Shown: one piece after another, positions 59,453 through 64,000 of the stretch
Position numbering within the stretch: position 1 is the first letter of the stretch
Layout: the number at the start of each line of letters is the position of its first letter
Source of the DNA: Chloroflexota bacterium
Lineage (GTDB): Bacteria > Chloroflexota > Anaerolineae > B4-G1 > SLSP01
Direction: 5' to 3'
DNA length: 64,000 bases
NCBI GenBank assembly: GCA_019873645.1
Contig: JAIOAX010000004.1
Span: 62,001-126,000 of the forward strand
Made by a program: the position numbers and the translations under genes
Notes under the pieces: generated by a model
Told to the model about the DNA's origin: nothing
Seen by the model: the letters and a program-made list of their open reading frames with translations, nothing else
Database searches by the model: none

Positions 59453-60385
59453 ATGAGCACTCTCTCCGTGATCATCGTGAGCTGGAATGTGCGCGATCTG
59501 CTCCGGCGCGCGCTCGCGTCGGTGTATGCCTCGTGGGGCGGGCAAGCCGGGCTGGAAGTCATCGTCGTGGACAACGCTTCACACGACGGCAGCGTGGCTA
59601 TGCTGCGCGACGATTTTCCACAGGTCAAGGTTATCGCCAATCCAGAGAATCGCGGATTCACCGGCGGGAACAATCAAGGGCTTGCCGCTGCTACCGGCGA
59701 CTTTCTGTTACTGCTCAATCCCGATACCGAAGTCGTAGGAGACGCGCTGCCGCGCATGGTCGCCTATCTCCAGGCACACCCTGACGTGGGCCTGGTCGGC
59801 CCGCAGTTGTTGAACCCCGATGGCAGTGTACAATCCTCGCGGCGGCGATTTCCCACCTTGCCGGTGCTGTTCTTTGAGAGCACCTGGCTGGAAAAATGCG
59901 CACCGCGGCGGTGGTTACGGCACTATTACGTGCAAGACCGGGCCGATGATGTCATCCAGGATGTGGATTGGGTAACAGGCGCAGCCATGCTGACGCGCTG
60001 CGAGGTCGTTGCCCAGGTCGGCGGAATGGACGAGGGCTTCTTCATGTACTCCGAGGAACTGGATTGGTGTCGGCGCATCCGGGCAAGCGGCCGGCGGGTG
60101 GTCTATTTCCCCGAAGCCCGCATCGTCCACTATGAAGGCAAAAGCAGTGAGCAAGTCATTCCGGCACGCCATATTTACTTTCAGTCGAGCAAAGTCCGCT
60201 ATGCGCGCAAATATCACGGCGCCGCCATCGCCGAAGTCCTGCGCCTCTGGTTGCTCGCCCAATACGCTTGGCAGATCGGTGTTGAAGGGATAAAATGGGT
60301 TATCGGACATCGCCGCGAGCTGCGCGCGAGTCGTATGGCTGCGTATGGGAAGGTACTGAGAAGTAAATTGCGAATGAGCGAATAG
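59453..60385 (+). CDS. Family 2 glycosyltransferase (rhamnosyltransferase-like)
   Basis: The 310-residue GT-A enzyme has LSVIIVSWNVRDLL, VVDNASHDGS, NRGFTGGNNQG, the metal DxD-like LLNPDTEV and the later GMDEGFFMYSEELDWCRRIRASG (core EELDWCRR), as in WbbL-like rhamnosyltransferases. It adds a sugar to a surface polysaccharide or lipid, perhaps one carried by the polyprenyl product; the acceptor is unknown. C-terminal amphipathic helices near 260-285. The stop codon lies within a heptad repeat. Confidence 0.88.
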   Translation: MSTLSVIIVSWNVRDLLRRALASVYASWGGQAGLEVIVVDNASHDGSVAMLRDDFPQVKVIANPENRGFTGGNNQGLAAATGDFLLLLNPDTEVVGDALPRMVAYLQAHPDVGLVGPQLLNPDGSVQSSRRRFPTLPVLFFESTWLEKCAPRRWLRHYYVQDRADDVIQDVDWVTGAAMLTRCEVVAQVGGMDEGFFMYSEELDWCRRIRASGRRVVYFPEARIVHYEGKSSEQVIPARHIYFQSSKVRYARKYHGAAIAEVLRLWLLAQYAWQIGVEGIKWVIGHRRELRASRMAAYGKVLRSKLRMSE

Positions 60386-60443
60386 CGAATTACGAATTGC
60401 GAATTGCGAATTACGAATCACGAATTATGCACTACGGGTCACG
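60371..60443 (+). repeat. Heptad tandem repeat (CGAATTA / CGAATTG) before the MFS gene
   Basis: About ten 7-base steps (CGAATAG, CGAATTA, CGAATTG, CGAATCA) overlap the glycosyltransferase stop and end at the MFS ribosome site. Confidence 0.85.
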
Positions 60444-60452
60444 GAGAAGATG

Positions 60453-61643
60453 ATGCCAAAATCCAGACAGAAAACTTTATCTTATCTGATGTTCGGCCTG
60501 CTTTATTTCGCTCAAGGGACGGTACTGAGCTACTTTACCGCACTCAACGCTATCTACTTCCTCTCCAAAGGGCTGACGATGAGCGATGTGGGCGTCTTTG
60601 CTTCTATCGCGCTGATTCCGTTCGTCATTAAGATCTTCCTGGGGATGTTGAGCGACAAAGTCAATCTGCTTGGCCTGGGACACCGCAAGCCGTATATTCT
60701 GATCGGGTTAATCGTCCAGGCGTTATGTCTGCTCGTCGCACCGTTCATTGATCCGGCCAGAGCTTATTGGGGCTTCGTCGCGCTGGCGTTTATCTTGCAG
60801 ATGGCAATGGCGCTGTACGATACCTGCACCGACGGTCTGGCGCTTGATACTATTCCCGAAGAGGAGCAGGGAACCATTCAAAGTTTTATGGTCGCCGGGC
60901 GCGCGTTGGGCGTCGTCCTGACGGCCTCTGTCGTAGGGTTGCTGGCAGAGTATGTTTCCTGGACGGCGGTGTTTTGGCTGCTGGCGTTTTTCACCCTGCT
61001 TCCATTACCGATGGTGTTGCGGCTCCGTGAAGCCGCGCGGCCAGTTGAACGTGAGTTCAACTGGGGCGCGTTCCGTGCCTTCAAAAACAAATCGGTTATC
61101 GCTCTGGCGGGATTGGGATTTGTATTCTTCTTCATTATCGCCGGGGCCAATCAGATGGTCAATCCCTTCCTGGAAACCGAGTTCGATATCCCCTTGAGCA
61201 CCGCCGGAATGTTGACGACTGTGTGGGGCATCGGGGTGGTCCTGGGTGGAGTCGCTGGCGGCTGGTTCATCAACCGGCTCGGCAACCGTAATGCGGTTCG
61301 GGCGGCGTTGGTGGTCACGTTCGTGGCGGTATTGGCGCTGGCACTCACCCCCAATACCGTCCTGGCCTGGCCGATTGTCGCACTTTTTGGGCTGGCCTAC
61401 GGCGTTTATCAGACGCTCTACTACGCATTGGCGATGAATTACACTGATCCCCGCATCGCCGCTTCGATGTTCTCAATCCTGATGGCAGTGACAAACGTGG
61501 CGCAAGGGGTAGGTATGGCGATCTGCGGTGGTCTGGCAGATGCGGTTGGTTTCCGCTGGACATTCGCCATCCTCACCACTTTGAATTTGCTCATCCTGCC
61601 CCTGCTCCCGGCCGTCTTCGCCCGCAAGCCACAGGCAAATTGA
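60453..61643 (+). CDS. MFS transporter
   Basis: The 396-residue protein has twelve predicted membrane helices and the MFS loop GMLSDKVNLLGLGHRKPYILIG (core LSDKVN...GHRKPYI). TTVWGIGVVLGGVAGGWFINRLGNRNAVR repeats the pattern in the second half. DTCTDGLALDTIPEEEQGTIQSFM is reminiscent of AmpG/PucC-type carriers, but the substrate is unknown. ATG 60453 follows GGAG at 6 bp; ATG 60450 is adjacent. Confidence 0.85.
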   Translation: MPKSRQKTLSYLMFGLLYFAQGTVLSYFTALNAIYFLSKGLTMSDVGVFASIALIPFVIKIFLGMLSDKVNLLGLGHRKPYILIGLIVQALCLLVAPFIDPARAYWGFVALAFILQMAMALYDTCTDGLALDTIPEEEQGTIQSFMVAGRALGVVLTASVVGLLAEYVSWTAVFWLLAFFTLLPLPMVLRLREAARPVEREFNWGAFRAFKNKSVIALAGLGFVFFFIIAGANQMVNPFLETEFDIPLSTAGMLTTVWGIGVVLGGVAGGWFINRLGNRNAVRAALVVTFVAVLALALTPNTVLAWPIVALFGLAYGVYQTLYYALAMNYTDPRIAASMFSILMAVTNVAQGVGMAICGGLADAVGFRWTFAILTTLNLLILPLLPAVFARKPQAN

Positions 61644-61650
61644 CCAGGAT

Positions 61651-61908
61651 ACGTCGTTGTCGCACAAACCGTCGCCCTGGGCTGGCAAACTGACAGTTTG
61701 GGTACCGTCGCCGTAGCACAAGCTGTCAGCTTGGGGTAGCAAACTGACAGTTTGGGTACCGTCGCCGTAGCACAAGCTGTCAGCTTGGGGTAGCAAACTG
61801 ACAGTTTGGGTACCGTCGCCGTAGCACAAGCTGTCAGCTTGGGGTGGCAAACTGACAGTTTGCCCTACGATACTGTCGTTGTAGCACAAGCTGTCAGCCT
61901 GGGTAGAT
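61651..61908. repeat. 54-bp tandem repeat with two palindromes per unit
   Basis: The word AAACTGACAGTTTG recurs at 61687, 61741, 61795 and 61849, a 54-bp period. Each unit also has AAGCTGTCAGCTT. Both words are short hairpins with GAC or GTC centres. Degenerate half-units flank both ends. It fills the 314-bp gap between the MFS and M28 genes; no gene was seen there. Confidence 0.9.
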
Positions 61909-61957
61909 AGAGATAACGTTTCAACGTGCCAGCGGATTTTTTAAGGGGAATTGCTCT

Positions 61958-62827
61958 ATGAAACACCGCCGATGCTGTATGATGTTACTGCTTGCCCTGA
62001 TGCTCACCGCCTGTGGGACGCCAACCCCCTCCTTGCCAGAAACGTTCAGCGGCGATTTGGCTTATCCGTGGGTCACGCGCCAATGCGACCTGGGCTATCG
62101 CATCACCGGCACAGACGCCCATCGCCAGGCCGGGGACATGATCCTCAAAGAACTACGCGCGCAAGGATGGGCAGTCCGCGAGCAGCCGTTCACCTACAAA
62201 GGCGTCGCGGCACGCAATATCCTGGCGTGGAAGGGCGATGGAGATGCCGTGCTCATCGGGGCGCATTACGACACCCGCCGCGCCGCCGATCAGGAAGACC
62301 CGGCCAAACCCGTAATGGGCGCGAACGACGGGGCGAGCGGCGTCGCGGTGCTGCTGGAGCTGGCGCGCACGCTCCAATGGGATACCACCCAACGGCGCAT
62401 CTACCTGGCGTTCTTCGATGCCGAGGACAACGGACGACTTGACGGTTGGGAGTGGATCGTAGGGTCTACCTATATGGCAGCCCACTGGGGCGAAAACGGC
62501 GAGTCGCCGCTGCAAGCGATGGTGCTGGTGGACATGATCGGCGACGCCGACCAGCAAGTTTACTATGAACGCAACTCCGATCCCACGCTGAGTAAAACCC
62601 TGTGGGACATCGCCGCGCAGTTAGGATATGGCGACCGCATCATCCCCGAATACCGCTACGCTATGCTTGATGACCACATCCCCTTCATGCGGATGGGTGT
62701 CCCGGCGGTGGATATGATTGATTTCGACTATTCCTACTGGCACACCACCCAGGATACGCCGGACAAAGTCTCCGCCGCGAGCCTCGAAGCCGTCGGGCGG
62801 ACATTAGAAGTGTGGCTGGAAAAATGA
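61958..62827 (+). CDS. M28 family metallopeptidase / glutaminyl cyclase-like lipoprotein
   Basis: The 289-residue product has a lipoprotein signal (MMLLLALMLTACGT, lipobox LTAC) and an M28 fold: GAHYDTR, MGANDGASGVAVLLELAR with the bridging Asp, FFDAEDNG, MVLVDMIGDADQ and the last His in SYWHTTQDTPDKV. The pattern fits both aminopeptidases and bacterial glutaminyl-peptide cyclotransferases, which share these zinc ligands. It should act on the outer face of the membrane. Confidence 0.88.
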   Translation: MKHRRCCMMLLLALMLTACGTPTPSLPETFSGDLAYPWVTRQCDLGYRITGTDAHRQAGDMILKELRAQGWAVREQPFTYKGVAARNILAWKGDGDAVLIGAHYDTRRAADQEDPAKPVMGANDGASGVAVLLELARTLQWDTTQRRIYLAFFDAEDNGRLDGWEWIVGSTYMAAHWGENGESPLQAMVLVDMIGDADQQVYYERNSDPTLSKTLWDIAAQLGYGDRIIPEYRYAMLDDHIPFMRMGVPAVDMIDFDYSYWHTTQDTPDKVSAASLEAVGRTLEVWLEK

Positions 62828-62940
62828 CATCGGGTGCGCGGTTTATTTTCAAGGGAGAGTGAAAATTCTGACCGCGAGTCACGCCGATTTTTAAGAAAGA
62901 TTTGCAGAGATTAGCGGTTTATTTTCCAGGGAGGTGTAGC

Positions 62941-64000
62941 TTGAAAACCGAGGAGTATATCGCCTTAGAGAATCAATACGGCGCCAGGAATTATCTGCCT
63001 CTCGATGTGGTGCTCACCCGTGGACAGGGGATTTGGGTATGGGATGTGGAGGGCAACCGGTATCTGGATTTCCTCTCATCCTATTCAGCGGTCAATCAGG
63101 GTCACTGTCACCCGAAGATCGCGGCCGCCATGCATGCCCAGATTGACCGGCTGACACTGACCTCCAGAGCCTTCCGTAACGATCAACTGGGACTGTTGTA
63201 CAAGGAACTGTGTGAGCTGACTCACTCGCACATGGTCTTACTGATGAACAGCGGTGCAGAAGCCGTGGAATCGTGCATCAAAGCCGTGCGCAAGTGGGGC
63301 TACAAGACCAAAGGCATCCCCTACGGACAAGCCGAGATCATCGTCTGCGCCAACAACTTTCACGGCCGCACGATCACCATCGTCGGTTTCAGCACAGAGG
63401 AACAGTACCGCGACGGTTACGCGCCGTTCACACCCGGCTTCGTCATCATCCCGTTTGGCGACGCAGCGGCGCTGGAAGCGGCGATTACACCAAACACCGT
63501 CGCCTTCCTGGTCGAGCCGATCCAGGGCGAAGCCGGCATCATCGTTCCGCCGGAAGGCTATCTACGCGATGTACGCCGCATCTGTACCGAGCACGACATC
63601 GCGATGATCACCGACGAAATCCAAACCGGCCTGGGACGCACCGGCAAGCTCCTGGCCGAAGAGCACGAGGGCGTAGAGGCCGACCTGACACTCATCGGCA
63701 AGGCGCTCTCCGGCGGCTTCTATCCGGTTTCGGCGGTGCTTTCCAATAAGGAAGTGCTCGGTGTGTTCCAGCCCGGCGACCATGGTAGCACCTTCGGCGG
63801 CAACCCGCTGGCCTGCGCCACCGCCCGCGTGGCACTGAGGGTCCTGATAGAAGAAGGGATGATCGAAAACTCCGCTAAAATGGGTGCGTATCTGCTGGAG
63901 CAGTTGCGCAAAATCAAAAGTCCTTATATAAAAGAGGTGCGTGGCAAGGGCCTGTTCATCGGTGTAGAATTGTACCCGGAGGCCGGCGGCGCGCGGCGCT
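62941..64000 (+). CDS. rocD: Ornithine aminotransferase-like class III aminotransferase (partial)
   Basis: The frame opens with TTG ([25 protein letters not shown]...), preceded by GGGAGGTG, and runs off the window. Features: [66 protein letters not shown] and [18 protein letters not shown] with the PLP Lys. These match ornithine-oxo-acid transaminase, which converts ornithine to glutamate semialdehyde. About 353 residues are visible; the C-terminus is outside. Confidence 0.92.
   Translation, partial: MKTEEYIALENQYGARNYLPLDVVLTRGQGIWVWDVEGNRYLDFLSSYSAVNQGHCHPKIAAAMHAQIDRLTLTSRAFRNDQLGLLYKELCELTHSHMVLLMNSGAEAVESCIKAVRKWGYKTKGIPYGQAEIIVCANNFHGRTITIVGFSTEEQYRDGYAPFTPGFVIIPFGDAAALEAAITPNTVAFLVEPIQGEAGIIVPPEGYLRDVRRICTEHDIAMITDEIQTGLGRTGKLLAEEHEGVEADLTLIGKALSGGFYPVSAVLSNKEVLGVFQPGDHGSTFGGNPLACATARVALRVLIEEGMIENSAKMGAYLLEQLRKIKSPYIKEVRGKGLFIGVELYPEAGGARR

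Noticed and set aside
61473..61889. Minus-strand frame with an 18-residue periodic protein
   Set aside because: The period follows from the 54-bp DNA repeat; there is no ribosome site and the end overlaps the MFS gene.
61651..61908. CRISPR array
   Set aside because: Units are contiguous with no variable spacers, and no cas genes are present.

Overview
The window reads as chromosomal DNA of a GC-rich, free-living bacterium, most likely a member of the Chloroflexota (Anaerolineae-like). I infer this from gene content, not from a marker tree: a DnaB helicase beside a DnaD-type and a DnaI-type protein, a bifunctional-nuclease-domain protein, large RCC1, nSTAND, CHAT and M23/SH3 proteins, and very many short tandem repeats between genes. 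No rRNA, tRNA, CRISPR array, insertion sequence or prophage was recognised.

Layout. 1-3.2 kb: an RCC1-repeat exported protein (cut by the window edge) divergent from an MFS transporter. 3.2-10.9 kb: DNA replication and repair: family 5 uracil-DNA glycosylase, a bifunctional nuclease, dnaB with an in-frame intein, a DnaD-like protein, a helicase-loader-like protein with two ATPase modules, recA behind an SOS-like promoter, and a ZIP metal transporter. 10.9-15.2 kb: a small toxin-antitoxin-like pair, a Nal1/trypsin-like protease with a separate gene resembling its N-terminal domain, a membrane protein, a lipoprotein and a nucleoside phosphorylase. 15.3-20.7 kb (minus strand): an unusual three-gene cluster made of an nSTAND ATPase fused to LysM repeats, an M23 peptidase/SH3b/glycosidase-like/HhH protein, and a CHAT protease-SIR2-like protein. 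21.1-25.7 kb: pstSCAB phosphate uptake and a ROK sugar kinase. 25.9-32.6 kb (minus): an alpha/beta hydrolase-cNMP-binding fusion, alpha-carbonic anhydrase, pxpABC 5-oxoprolinase and a DEAD-box RNA helicase. 32.8-37.8 kb: a PIN-type toxin-antitoxin pair, EF-G, a fold-back element, an EamA exporter and a TetR regulator. 38-42.6 kb: an AT-richer restriction-modification pair (ApaLI-like), then a paralogue of the M23/SH3b/glycosidase protein. 42.7-49 kb: a glycosidase-like lipoprotein, a Clp1/Grc3-type kinase, rsgA, hicBA, a secreted protein and an M32 carboxypeptidase. 49-57.4 kb (minus): class III aminotransferase, alpha-L-fucosidase, GH4 glycosidase, an EgtD-like methyltransferase and lon. 57.6-64 kb: tatD, a polyprenyl diphosphate synthase, a GT2 glycosyltransferase, an MFS transporter, an M28 peptidase and the start of an ornithine aminotransferase.

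How the genes work together. Recognisable pathways are the replicative helicase module (dnaB, the DnaD-like gene and the double loader), Pi import (pstSCAB), 5-oxoproline recycling (pxpABC) and glycan salvage (fucosidase, GH4, ROK kinase). Two patterns stand out. First, arrays of 7-, 8- or 15-bp degenerate repeats, each with its own consensus, sit immediately 5' of the start codons of about fourteen unrelated genes. Second, the nSTAND-LysM / M23-SH3b-GH-HhH / CHAT-SIR2 cluster has the parts list of a sensing and effector (possibly defence) system but matches no system I can name.
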